Shown: in pieces, positions 15,271 through 22,067 of the stretch
Layout: each line of letters starts with the position of its first letter
Numbering within the stretch: the first letter of the stretch is position 1
Source of the DNA: JASFEQ01 sp050122535
Lineage (GTDB): Bacteria > Desulfobacterota > DSM-4660 > Desulfatiglandales > HGW-15
Reading direction: 5' to 3'
Assembly: GCA_050122535.1 (NCBI GenBank)
Contig: JASFIT010000015.1
Span: 1 to 24,088, forward strand
Length of the DNA: 24,088 bases
Made by a program: the position numbers and the translations under genes
Notes under the pieces: generated by a model
Told to the model about the DNA's origin: nothing
Seen by the model: only the letters and a program-made list of their open reading frames with translations
The model's database searches: none

Positions 15271-15831
15271 TTACGGAGATAGGGAGCTTTTTACGAAAAT
15301 GGTGACATCTTCCTCGGTGCGCACTCTGTTTCTTGGCTCTGAATTATCTTCAATTTTTTTGAGCTCAATGCGTTTTATACGATATCCCTCTTTGAGATGC
15401 CTGGACAGGGCTCCTCTTATATTCTGCTGGCCGTTTTCGTCGTCTTGAAATGCGATTGTCCTGCGCACCTTCACCGTTTCTTCCACTTCGCATTGATTTT
15501 CGGGCTGATATGAATACCCATCGTTACATGCGTTTCTCGTATTTATTTCTTCCAGGGCGATAGGTCTAAAATACTCGCAGGGTTCTGCAAAGCTCAGCCC
15601 TATTGAGTCCGTACTTGGCACACCACCTTCTTCGCTTTCCAGAGAAAAGATTCTGCATTCTGGCTGACCGAATGGCACCTCGAGGAGGTTGGTACAGGAA
15701 GCACAGGAGTTCTCGCTCAGGGTAACGGGTGAGAATTCGTACGGGTTGTTTTTCTCTTTTAGCTCTTCGTTCGTTGACAAGAATATGCTTGAGATTTCCT
15801 CCAAGCTCCTTCCCAGGCTCTTTTTCTCCAT
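15271..15831 (-). CDS. Cys-rich partner of ParA-CBM, ParB-like N-terminus
   Basis: The product has 186 residues and starts 11 nt after the ParA-CBM stop, with GGGGG spaced 7 nt before the ATG, so the two are almost certainly one operon. Residues 3-18 read KKSLGRSLEEISSIFL. This resembles the N-terminal LGRGL peptide of ParB/Spo0J that binds ParA-type ATPases and stimulates hydrolysis (established for ParB; similarity here is by eye). Cysteines C43, C46, C59 and C85 (CASC, PEC, EPCEYF) could bind zinc or an iron-sulfur cluster. The C-terminal third looks like a small alpha/beta domain. No helix-turn-helix or CTPase ParB domain is present, so it is not a DNA-binding ParB. An adaptor between the ATPase and a cargo is my inference. 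Confidence 0.8.
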   Translation of the reverse strand: MEKKSLGRSLEEISSIFLSTNEELKEKNNPYEFSPVTLSENSCASCTNLLEVPFGQPECRIFSLESEEGGVPSTDSIGLSFAEPCEYFRPIALEEINTRNACNDGYSYQPENQCEVEETVKVRRTIAFQDDENGQQNIRGALSRHLKEGYRIKRIELKKIEDNSEPRNRVRTEEDVTIFVKSSLSP

Positions 15832-15842
15832 TTGGATCCCCC

Positions 15843-16922
15843 TTAGTTTACCTCGACGACGGAATTCCTGCCCCCGAAGGGATCTTCAACAACGTTGGGA
15901 TTATTTTGATCTTCCATCCACACATCATCCACGAGAAATTTATATTGATATACACCCGGCGATAAAATGATCTCTTTTGACCAAGTCCCGTCTTCGTGAC
16001 GCTGCATATAATAGTCTTGGCTTTGAGCCCAATTATTGAAGTTCCCGACAATTTGAACGCGCCTCGCTCTGGGTTCATAAAAGAGAAACTGCATTTTTCT
16101 GCTTTTTGGTTGAGGGGGTCTCTTTTTCTGTTTTACGGATTTTACCAATCCAGGAATCTTCTCTTCTCCTAATACTTCCTTCGCAAGTGCCACATAGTCT
16201 GCGCATCCCTTAGAGTTCTTTGCATACGCCACGATAGATTTCCCAAAGCCTGGGGCTTCCCTCAATTTAACATTGGCGTTGATAACCGTTCGGAACATTT
16301 CCCCCTTGAAATGCTCTTCCATGTCTTTCAGGATCTCTTTTGCGATTCTTGTTCGTCTATCGAACATGGTTGCGATGACTTTGACTCGGATTTCGTGTTC
16401 TGTTTTCGTCCGGACGAGGTCAAGGATTTCCAGCAACTTGCCTGTCCCATGGAGTGAAAAGAGTCCCATCTCAATGGGAATGAATACCTCAGTCGAAGCC
16501 ATGAGGGCATTAAAGGTCAGTAATCCGAGGCTGGGAGGACAATCTATTATGATGTAATCATAAGGTTTATATAAGCCCTCGATGGCTTTCTTGAGTCTGG
16601 TCTCCCTCCCTTTTATCATGGACAGATTGTGTTCAAATGTACTTAATTCTATGTTGGCGGGCGCGATATCAAGGCTTTCGGTGAGTTTAACAGTCACCTC
16701 TTCGAGCGCTACCCTCGTCCCTTCAGCATTGCCAAGCGCATCGTGAAGGGTCTTTTCCAGCGTGTCGGTATCAATATTCAAACCCGTCGCTGAATGGCCT
16801 TGAGGGTCCAAATCAATAAGAAGGACCTTTCGTCTTCCGAGCGCTAAACAGGCGGATAAATTGATGGCTGTCGTTGTCTTTCCGCATCCCCCTTTTTGGT
16901 TGGCAATTGAAATGACTCTCAT
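15843..16922 (-). CDS. ParA-type ATPase fused to glycogen-binding module
   Basis: The product has 359 residues. Residues 1-250 are a ParA/Soj-type ATPase: deviant Walker A KGGCGKTT (10-17, with signature lysine K10), LIDLDPQG (35-42) and IIDCPPS (125-131). A K/P-rich linker (about 255-277) leads to a C-terminal AMPK-beta/CBM48-type module (278-359). By alignment with AMPK beta, the carbohydrate-contacting residues are kept: W298, K328, W335 and N353. The domain ends at its natural NSVVEVN, so the fusion looks intact. AGGAGG lies 7 nt before the ATG. Walker ParAs form ATP-dependent dimers on DNA and position plasmids, chromosomes or protein cargo; the module suggests glycogen or a related polyglucan as cargo or signal (inference). 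A Cys-rich partner gene follows at 11 nt. Confidence 0.93.
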   Translation of the reverse strand: MRVISIANQKGGCGKTTTAINLSACLALGRRKVLLIDLDPQGHSATGLNIDTDTLEKTLHDALGNAEGTRVALEEVTVKLTESLDIAPANIELSTFEHNLSMIKGRETRLKKAIEGLYKPYDYIIIDCPPSLGLLTFNALMASTEVFIPIEMGLFSLHGTGKLLEILDLVRTKTEHEIRVKVIATMFDRRTRIAKEILKDMEEHFKGEMFRTVINANVKLREAPGFGKSIVAYAKNSKGCADYVALAKEVLGEEKIPGLVKSVKQKKRPPQPKSRKMQFLFYEPRARRVQIVGNFNNWAQSQDYYMQRHEDGTWSKEIILSPGVYQYKFLVDDVWMEDQNNPNVVEDPFGGRNSVVEVN

Positions 16923-17065
16923 TTTTCCCCTCCTTCTTCATCTAATTTTAACCCTCAGACGGTCAGATAAATCAAGGAGTAGCATCAACCAACCCAGGAC
17001 AGCCCAGATGTGCAGATTTGTGTGGTGGGTAACAAAGCGCTTCAGTACCTAATTCTGCCGGAGGA

Positions 17066-17094
17066 ATGCTATCACAGGATTTGGACGATGTCAA
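17066..17094 (-). promoter_or_regulatory. sigma70-like promoter of the parA-CBM operon
   Basis: On the minus strand, TTGACA (17089-17094) is a perfect -35, followed by a 17-nt spacer and TAGCAT (17066-17071, 4/6). The leader would be about 135 nt. Confidence 0.55.
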
Positions 17095-17143
17095 CAAAAT
17101 CATACATTATATGGTATGCGGCTGGAAAAAAGGCACAAGATGT

Positions 17144-17178
17144 GGTGAGGAGTGGCGAGTGACAAGTGAGGAGTAAGC
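17144..17178. repeat. 7-bp tandem repeat, AGTGRNR type
   Basis: Five 7-bp units: GGTGAGG, AGTGGCG, AGTGACA, AGTGAGG and AGTAAGC. The array runs directly into CGCCTTCG, as does the array near 20280. Confidence 0.85.
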
Positions 17179-17245
17179 CGCCTTCGTTAATTATCCTTTC
17201 ATAGTCTAAACTACAAACTCAAATCACCAACTACGGCGTGCCAAG

Positions 17246-17285
17246 GGAGTAAGGAGTAAGGAGTAAGGAGTAAGGAGTAAGGAGT
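17246..17285. repeat. 7-bp tandem repeat GGAGTAA
   Basis: Five perfect GGAGTAA units followed by a partial sixth (GGAGT). This is the cleanest heptamer array of the window; perfect units suggest recent copy-number change. Confidence 0.95.
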
Positions 17286-17305
17286 TTGTCCTCAGGGAAG
17301 GAAGG

Positions 17306-17361
17306 GAGAAACGGGGAAATGGGGAGACGGGGAAATGGAGAAACGCAGAAACGGGGAAAGG
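17306..17361. repeat. 8-bp tandem repeat, GGGAAATG/GAGAAACG type
   Basis: Seven consecutive 8-bp units: GAGAAACG, GGGAAATG, GGGAGACG, GGGAAATG, GAGAAACG, CAGAAACG and GGGAAAGG. All are purine-rich on this strand, like the heptamers beside them, but the period is different. Confidence 0.85.
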
Positions 17362-17406
17362 GAGTCGCTTCTTAAGAGAATTCGCCCAATACACGGCTCA
17401 AAGATG

Positions 17407-17450
17407 CACAGAAATCTGTGGGTTCTGCACATTTTGTTGTGCATTTTTTT
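17407..17450 (+). terminator. Terminator-like double hairpin
   Basis: CACAGA-AA-TCTGTG (17407-17420) is followed by TGCACA, a 6-nt loop and TGTGCA (17426-17443), then seven T residues (17444-17450). The second hairpin with its T-run looks like an intrinsic terminator on the plus strand. No gene ends upstream on that strand, so it may end a small RNA or act as an attenuator for the gene at 17565. Confidence 0.5.
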
Positions 17451-17564
17451 GCCCCTCGCATCGAAACTGCTCGACTAACTCATTGGAAGTTATGGGTAAT
17501 TCGTCTCCTGGTGGCCTATGGTACTGTTCTTGCTGCTGGTCTTATCCATAGGGGAGGTGACACA

Positions 17565-17753
17565 ATGTCCGATAGAGAAAAAGCCCAAAAAAGCGACTAT
17601 AGGGATTTATTATTCAAGCAAGCGGTAGTGGCCGTATACAGATTAGTTGATACCGTGGAGAGATTAGAGGACAGGCTGCAGGAAGTTGAAAGCCGTGTGG
17701 ATGCACTAACGCTGGATATTAATAAGGAAGTGAGGCCAATTTTCTATTCCTGA
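17565..17753 (+). CDS. Small helical (coiled-coil) protein
   Basis: The product has 62 residues from ATG 17565. GGGGAGGTGA at 17551-17560 is an excellent ribosome site; an in-frame GTG further upstream at 17418 lies inside a hairpin and is not credible. The protein is a charged helix: residues about 22-55 (VAVYRLVDTVERLEDRLQEV and onward) have heptad spacing of V, L and I. It has no signal peptide or membrane segment. No family is recognised; it may be an oligomerising adaptor. It stands alone between repeat-rich DNA and the DUF169 gene. Confidence 0.65.
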   Translation: MSDREKAQKSDYRDLLFKQAVVAVYRLVDTVERLEDRLQEVESRVDALTLDINKEVRPIFYS

Positions 17754-17811
17754 GAATTGGCATGTGGCTTAAGGCGCACGGCGTAAGTCAACGCGCGTCG
17801 GTTAAGTGGAT

Positions 17812-17830
17812 AACCCCTGTTCTGGGGGTT
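17812..17830 (+). other. Hairpin downstream of the 62-aa gene
   Basis: AACCCC and GGGGTT pair around a 7-nt loop. There is no T-run, so termination is uncertain. The 17754-17999 interval also contains a TTGACA at 17902-17907 without a good -10. Confidence 0.35.
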
Positions 17831-17999
17831 GCTCACGGAGCATCCCCTCACACTGTACCTACCCTGAGGTTACGCAGACTCGAGATCCATACCCAACCCC
17901 CTTGACAACCTCTTCCCCTGTGTGCGATTCACCAATCTTGGTTACCCAATCAAATACATGGAAAGTATTGCCCCTTAAACTTCATTTGGAGGTGTTGCT

Positions 18000-18782
18000 A
18001 TGGAGAAATGGACTGATTCGGCTAAAAAGATAAAGGAATATGTCAACCCTGATACCTTTCCGGTTGCGGTGAAGATTCTAGAAGATGAGTCACAAATCCC
18101 TGCCAAGGCCAGGAGGCCCCTTCGAGACCTGAAGGTCGTTATGGCGCCATGTCAGGGCTCTGCCATGGCAAGACGCTACGGATGGACAGTTGCCTTCGGC
18201 CCTGAGGACGTGGGATGCGCCATTGCGGCTCATACCTATGGCTGGGAAAGGTCAAGTGACGCGACTGGGGCCATCAATTTCCTCACAAAAATGAACTATG
18301 TCTCTGACGAAACAGCAGCTGGGGAGGTTCTCAATGCATGGCGAAGTCTGGATATGGGGGACAAACTGGCCGTTGTCTACTCCCCTTTGGAAAGAACAAA
18401 GGTGGAGCCGGATGTGGTTCTGGTCCATGTCAATCCAGCCCAGATGATGCGCCTAATACATGGCGCCACATATCAATCTGGTAAGCCAATCCAGAGTCGC
18501 TTCTCAGGGAGAGCGGGCTCCTGCACGGATGGTGTCATCGGGGCGTACGTGGACAATGAGGTCAAAGTTGTGATCCCTGGTAATGGTGACAGGGTTTGGG
18601 CCACCTGTCAGGATCACGAAGTGCTTATGGCCATTCCAGCAGCCAGACTGGATGAAGTGGTAGAGGGCTTAGAAAAGACGCACCAAAAGGGGATCCGTTA
18701 TCCTATTCCCACTTATGCACGTTACAGGCCTGAAGTGGCCTTTTCCATACCCCTGTCTGATATCTTCAAACCGGAGCCGTGA
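18000..18782 (+). CDS. DUF169 family protein
   Basis: The product has 260 residues. GGAGGT at 17988-17993, spaced 6 nt, gives a firm start. The pattern fits DUF169: an N-terminal PVAVKIL segment, a cysteine at VMAPCQGSAMARR, VGCAIAAHTYGW, VVYSPLERTKVEPDVVLVHVNPAQMMRL in the middle and FSGRAGSCTDGVIG later, with VWATCQDHE and a C-terminal domain rich in IPxxR. DUF169 proteins are common in anaerobic bacteria and archaea and conserve a few cysteines that could bind a metal or cofactor, but no reaction is established that I know of. It is followed at 59 nt by MmgE/PrpD. Confidence 0.88.
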   Translation: MEKWTDSAKKIKEYVNPDTFPVAVKILEDESQIPAKARRPLRDLKVVMAPCQGSAMARRYGWTVAFGPEDVGCAIAAHTYGWERSSDATGAINFLTKMNYVSDETAAGEVLNAWRSLDMGDKLAVVYSPLERTKVEPDVVLVHVNPAQMMRLIHGATYQSGKPIQSRFSGRAGSCTDGVIGAYVDNEVKVVIPGNGDRVWATCQDHEVLMAIPAARLDEVVEGLEKTHQKGIRYPIPTYARYRPEVAFSIPLSDIFKPEP

Positions 18783-18841
18783 AAGGGGGACGCGGGGGGA
18801 ATAAAGAAACGTAAGGATGGATCTTCGAATAAAGAGGTCAT

Positions 18842-20245
18842 ATGGAATTAGAAAGAGACATCACCGGAGAGATCTCCAGATTTGCTGAAACGATTTCCTT
18901 TGATGCGCTTCCGGGCACGGTTATCGATGAGACCAAGAGGCTCATCCTTGACTCCATTGGATGTGCCATCGGGGGGGTTATCACAGAGAAGGGCAAGATT
19001 GGCATAAGATTTGGTGAGAACTTGTATCAGACGGGAGATACCACCATTCTGGGTCACGCAAAAAATGCCCATCCTTTCTCATCCGCCTTTGCCAACGGGG
19101 AGCTGATGAATGCCCTGGACTACGAGTCCCTCCTTGCACCGCCAGAACATCTGACCCCTTATGTCATGCCTGCATGCATTGCCAGTGCCGAAATGAATCA
19201 TGTTTCAGGTAAGGAACTCATCCTATCCATTGCGATTGCCCATGAAATCACAACGAGGTTGAGTGAATCCCTTGTATTTGGCAACAGATTCAGCGTGGAA
19301 TTGCCCGACAAGGGGATCGCTCTGGCCTTGCCCACCCCGGGATATGGGATATGCCTGTTTGGCGGCATTGCTGGGGCGGGAAGAGCTATGGGTTTCAATG
19401 CTGACATGATCGCCAATGCCATGGGTGTTGGGGGCTTTTCCTGCCCAACACCTATGCTGGCAAAGTTTGCCATGACAGTTCCTGTCTCCATGACCAAGTA
19501 CCTCTCATCTGGATTGATATCGCAAATAGAGATGATGTCGCTTCTTCTCACCGAGTTGGGTCACACGGGTGATAGGGGTGTGCTGAATAGTGAGTATGGT
19601 TTTTTCAGATCTTTTGGTTGTGAGACCTGGATGCCGCAAAAGGTGACTGAGGGATTGGGTAAAGAATGGCGGTTTCCTGCCAGAATCTTTTACAAAACCT
19701 ACCCCTGTTGCGGCGCTATGCAGAATGTGCTAGGGCACTTCCACCAGATTATCACTGCCAATGACCTCTACCCCGAGCATATCAAAGAGGTCATCGTTGT
19801 CATCAACCCCCTTGGTGAACTACCCGCCTGGAAAAATCCGGACGTGCGTTCACACGTGGACGTTCAATTCAATACGGCCTTTCTCTTTTCCCTTATGGCC
19901 CACAGGATCGAAATAGGTCCCTTATGGCAGAGTGAGGAAGTCGTGCGCAGTAACAGAATCGCGGAATTTGCCAAAAAGGTCAAAATCCTTACCCATCTTG
20001 ATAAAGCGTCAGAAGGGAAACCGGATGTTACAGTGGTAACTTCAGATGAGGCGGATCAGAAGATCTATTCAGAGAGGGGTTTATCCATGGCAACAGAGAT
20101 GTCTGAAAAGGGATTGATCGATAAATTCAAAAGGAACGTTCAGGGGATCACAGGGGAATCAAAAGCGAGTGAGTCCATTGATGTCATTCTGGGATTGGAG
20201 GAGCAGGAAGATATCTCAATGCTTATGAAACTCCTGGTCCCATGA
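18842..20245 (+). CDS. MmgE/PrpD family protein
   Basis: The product has 467 residues, the usual family length. AGAGGT lies just before the ATG. The N-terminus (ISRFAETISFDALP, KRLILDSIGCAIGG) and the following GHAKNAHPFSSAFANGELMNALDYE are the MmgE/PrpD signature; later regions read YKTYPCCGAMQNVLGHF and SHVDVQFNTAF, where the family has its KxYPxC-type motif. Members include 2-methylcitrate dehydratase and cis-aconitate decarboxylase, so a dehydratase or decarboxylase on a small polycarboxylate is likely, but the exact substrate cannot be read and many such paralogues in anaerobes are unassigned. It probably forms an operon with the preceding DUF169 gene. Confidence 0.92.
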   Translation: MELERDITGEISRFAETISFDALPGTVIDETKRLILDSIGCAIGGVITEKGKIGIRFGENLYQTGDTTILGHAKNAHPFSSAFANGELMNALDYESLLAPPEHLTPYVMPACIASAEMNHVSGKELILSIAIAHEITTRLSESLVFGNRFSVELPDKGIALALPTPGYGICLFGGIAGAGRAMGFNADMIANAMGVGGFSCPTPMLAKFAMTVPVSMTKYLSSGLISQIEMMSLLLTELGHTGDRGVLNSEYGFFRSFGCETWMPQKVTEGLGKEWRFPARIFYKTYPCCGAMQNVLGHFHQIITANDLYPEHIKEVIVVINPLGELPAWKNPDVRSHVDVQFNTAFLFSLMAHRIEIGPLWQSEEVVRSNRIAEFAKKVKILTHLDKASEGKPDVTVVTSDEADQKIYSERGLSMATEMSEKGLIDKFKRNVQGITGESKASESIDVILGLEEQEDISMLMKLLVP

Positions 20246-20278
20246 TAGATCCAAAAGAGAGGGACGCTCAGTTCAGAC

Positions 20279-20314
20279 GACAGAGGACAGCCGCCTTCGC
20301 CAAGGCTACGGCGG
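20279..20314. repeat. Heptamer pair joined to a 24-bp imperfect palindrome
   Basis: ACAGAGG and ACAGCCG (20280-20293) run into an imperfect hairpin at 20291-20314. Its arms are CCGCC and GGCGG, with GCC/GGC pairing inside. I have the impression that CCGCCTTCG...CTACGGCGG-type palindromes are dispersed in many bacterial genomes, but I could not check this. Confidence 0.6.
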
Positions 20315-20396
20315 CCAAGGAAGACAGCCGACGGTTGAAGGGTGGAGTTCTACGACGCCGCTTTTTGGGCTCGTGTAACTCGCCCCTCCAAGGGAT

Positions 20397-20424
20397 ATAG
20401 AGGACAGAGGACAGAGGACAGCCG
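20397..20424. repeat. 7-bp tandem repeat ACAGAGG
   Basis: Four units: ATAGAGG, ACAGAGG, ACAGAGG and ACAGCCG. The last unit equals the one that ends the neighbouring copy at 20287-20293 and a lone copy at 20324-20330. Confidence 0.8.
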
Positions 20425-20529
20425 CGCAATCTCATAAGGGATTGAAAACAAGGAGATTGGCACGCTCCCAACAGGGAGTTCACAATGAGGAAAAAGGCGC
20501 TTTCATAGACAGGAAGGAGTCAATTGGCC

Positions 20530-21174
20530 ATGGATGATATTCTGGAGATCATGAAGACCAGGAGAAGCATTCGAAGGTACAAACAAAAGGATGTCCCGGA
20601 TGACCTTCTCCACAAGATCATGGAGGCGGGACGCTGGTCCCCGTCCGGTGATAATGCCCAGCCCTGGCGGTTTATTGTTGTCAGAGACCCCGAGGTCAAG
20701 AAGGCGATGGGAAAGATTGCCACAGAGGGAAGCGGAAGAAGATTTACGGCCGAGTATTTCACCGGCCACATGCAGGAGCGGTTCAAAGGGCTGAAAGACG
20801 AGGAGAAGAAGGCCAGGGTCTTTCAGAAGTTGCGGTCCGGTGCGGTGTCATCTTTTTTGGCCGACGCCCCAGTCGTTATTGTGGTTTGCGCCAAACTGGA
20901 TGTGTGGGATGTCCCCTACGACGCAGCCATGGCAACACAAAACATGCAGCTCATGGCCCATGCCCTGGGCCTTGGGACCTGTGTTGTCGTGGCCCCAGTC
21001 TCGGACATGAGGGATGACATAAAAACAATGGAGCTACTCAATGTTCCTCATGGGTACAAGATCGTGGCACCCCTGGCCATTGGATACCCGGATGAAAGCC
21101 CGAATCCAAGGCCCAGGTTGCCGCTCGAGGATATAGTCTTTTACGAGGCGTTCGGTCAAGGGAGGGAAACATGA
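20530..21174 (+). CDS. Nitroreductase family FMN oxidoreductase
   Basis: The product has 214 residues from ATG 20530. An in-frame TTG at 20524 lies 4 nt after AAGGAG and could be the true start. The N-terminus (MKTRRSIRRYKQKDVPDDLL, MEAGRWSPSGDNAQPWRFIVV) is the classic nitroreductase FMN-binding signature, and the C-terminal half has ATQNMQLMAHALGLGTCVV. These flavoproteins reduce quinones, nitro compounds or enoyl substrates, or act in cofactor chemistry; the substrate is unknown. Its stop overlaps the next start by 4 nt (ATGA), so it is translationally coupled to the following unknown gene. Confidence 0.92.
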   Translation: MDDILEIMKTRRSIRRYKQKDVPDDLLHKIMEAGRWSPSGDNAQPWRFIVVRDPEVKKAMGKIATEGSGRRFTAEYFTGHMQERFKGLKDEEKKARVFQKLRSGAVSSFLADAPVVIVVCAKLDVWDVPYDAAMATQNMQLMAHALGLGTCVVVAPVSDMRDDIKTMELLNVPHGYKIVAPLAIGYPDESPNPRPRLPLEDIVFYEAFGQGRET

Positions 21175-21614
21175 CAGATAGTTCTTATTTTCGAGATATT
21201 GTCTCTGCGCTGGAGAAAGCACTCTACTACGAGCGGGGGCGAGGTGCCTATTTCAGGGCAACCATGGTGGGTACGGATTTCATTGATGGCAAGGAAATCA
21301 AGGGAGAGACTCCTAAGGAGGTCATCGAGAATTGTGTAAACGTGCTGATTGAAAACAAAATGATAGAGAAGGCGACCAGCACAAAGGACAAAAGCGGAAC
21401 CTTTTTCACATTCCAAATAGAGGGTTGCGCCCACCTGCCCGTGGAGGCCCGGTTGAAGGAGGAGGGCGTTCCCGCCTTTGTGTGTCCCCCCATAAACATG
21501 ATCCTGTACAAAATAAGGGAGTTGGTTGACCTTGCCGTTGAGATCGCAGACATCACCGTAAACCAGGAAGAGGGAAGATGTACTGTCAGAGTGGTGGTAT
21601 TCAAACAAAAGTGA
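21171..21614 (+). CDS. Unknown protein coupled to nitroreductase
   Basis: The product has 147 residues. Its ATG overlaps the nitroreductase stop (ATGA). The first part is helical (about 5-20 and 50-65); the central part has TFFTFQIEGCAHLPVEARLKEEGVPAFVCPPINMI with C88-type and C105-type cysteines, and the end has two strands with VEIADITVN and CTVRVVVF. The GCAHLP...CPPINMI arrangement loosely recalls V4R/hydrocarbon-binding domains, where a late Cys region closes the fold; I am not confident in this. It is soluble and lacks a signal peptide. A small-molecule-binding partner of the nitroreductase is possible. Confidence 0.75.
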   Translation: MTDSSYFRDIVSALEKALYYERGRGAYFRATMVGTDFIDGKEIKGETPKEVIENCVNVLIENKMIEKATSTKDKSGTFFTFQIEGCAHLPVEARLKEEGVPAFVCPPINMILYKIRELVDLAVEIADITVNQEEGRCTVRVVVFKQK

Positions 21615-21660
21615 AGCTGAGCAATAGGTGGAAGAGGCTCAGAAAAGGAGGATGTGAGAA

Positions 21661-22050
21661 ATGAAGAAGGTCATTGCCCCGAAAAAGGTGCACCGCCCCT
21701 TTGGCTATGCACACGCTATTCAGATTGACAAGACACTCTACATCTCCGGGCAAATACCCCTGGACATGGACATGAATGTGGTGGGAAAGAATGATATGGC
21801 CGCTCAGACCGAGCAGGTCTATGGGAATCTGAAAAAGGTCCTTGAGGATGCGGGCGGGGCCATGACGAATATCGTCATGCTCAATATCTATTGCACGGAC
21901 ATAGAGCGCTTTGACAAGGAAACACGTGGCTTGAGAAAGAAATATTTCGGGGATTATTATCCTGCGGTTACCGCTGTGGAGGTAAAGCGCTTGTATCGCC
22001 CTGACTTCATGATAGAGGTTGAGGCTGTGGCCGTGCTCGATACTGAGTAG
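21661..22050 (+). CDS. RidA-family protein lacking the catalytic Arg
   Basis: The product has 129 residues, the normal RidA length. AAGGAGG at 21645-21651, spaced 9 nt, gives the start. YISGQIPLD (27-35), QTEQVYGNLKKVLEDAGG (49-66) and the C-terminal IEVEAVAV are the YjgF/YER057c/UK114 pattern; these proteins form trimers with clefts between subunits. RidA itself hydrolyses reactive imines from PLP enzymes, using an arginine in the PARS motif (R105 in E. coli). Here the motif is PAVT and V103 takes that place, while the glutamate E121 is kept. It is therefore probably not an imine deaminase but a Rid relative with another role, perhaps tied to the nitroreductase operon upstream. Confidence 0.9.
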   Translation: MKKVIAPKKVHRPFGYAHAIQIDKTLYISGQIPLDMDMNVVGKNDMAAQTEQVYGNLKKVLEDAGGAMTNIVMLNIYCTDIERFDKETRGLRKKYFGDYYPAVTAVEVKRLYRPDFMIEVEAVAVLDTE

Positions 22051-22067
22051 TCCTTCGTACCTTCTGA

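Larger units (their letters stand above)
16923..17564. other. Repeat-rich region before the 62-aa gene
   Basis: About 640 bases without a convincing gene. The left part holds the parA promoter on the minus strand. To the right come a GTGAGG-type heptamer array (17144-17178), a GGAGTAA array (17246-17285), an 8-bp array (17306-17361) and a terminator-like hairpin (17426-17450). A frame reading leftover-protein-like residues near 17030-17170 is open but has no start signal and no family match. Confidence 0.6.

Noticed and set aside
17030..17170. Open frame with a transposase-remnant look (LPEECYHRIW).
   Set aside because: No start signal and no recognisable transposase motif; too short to support a pseudogene call.
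17418..17564. An N-terminal extension of the 62-aa protein from GTG 17418.
   Set aside because: The GTG lies in the terminator-like hairpin, has no ribosome site, and an excellent ribosome site precedes ATG 17565.
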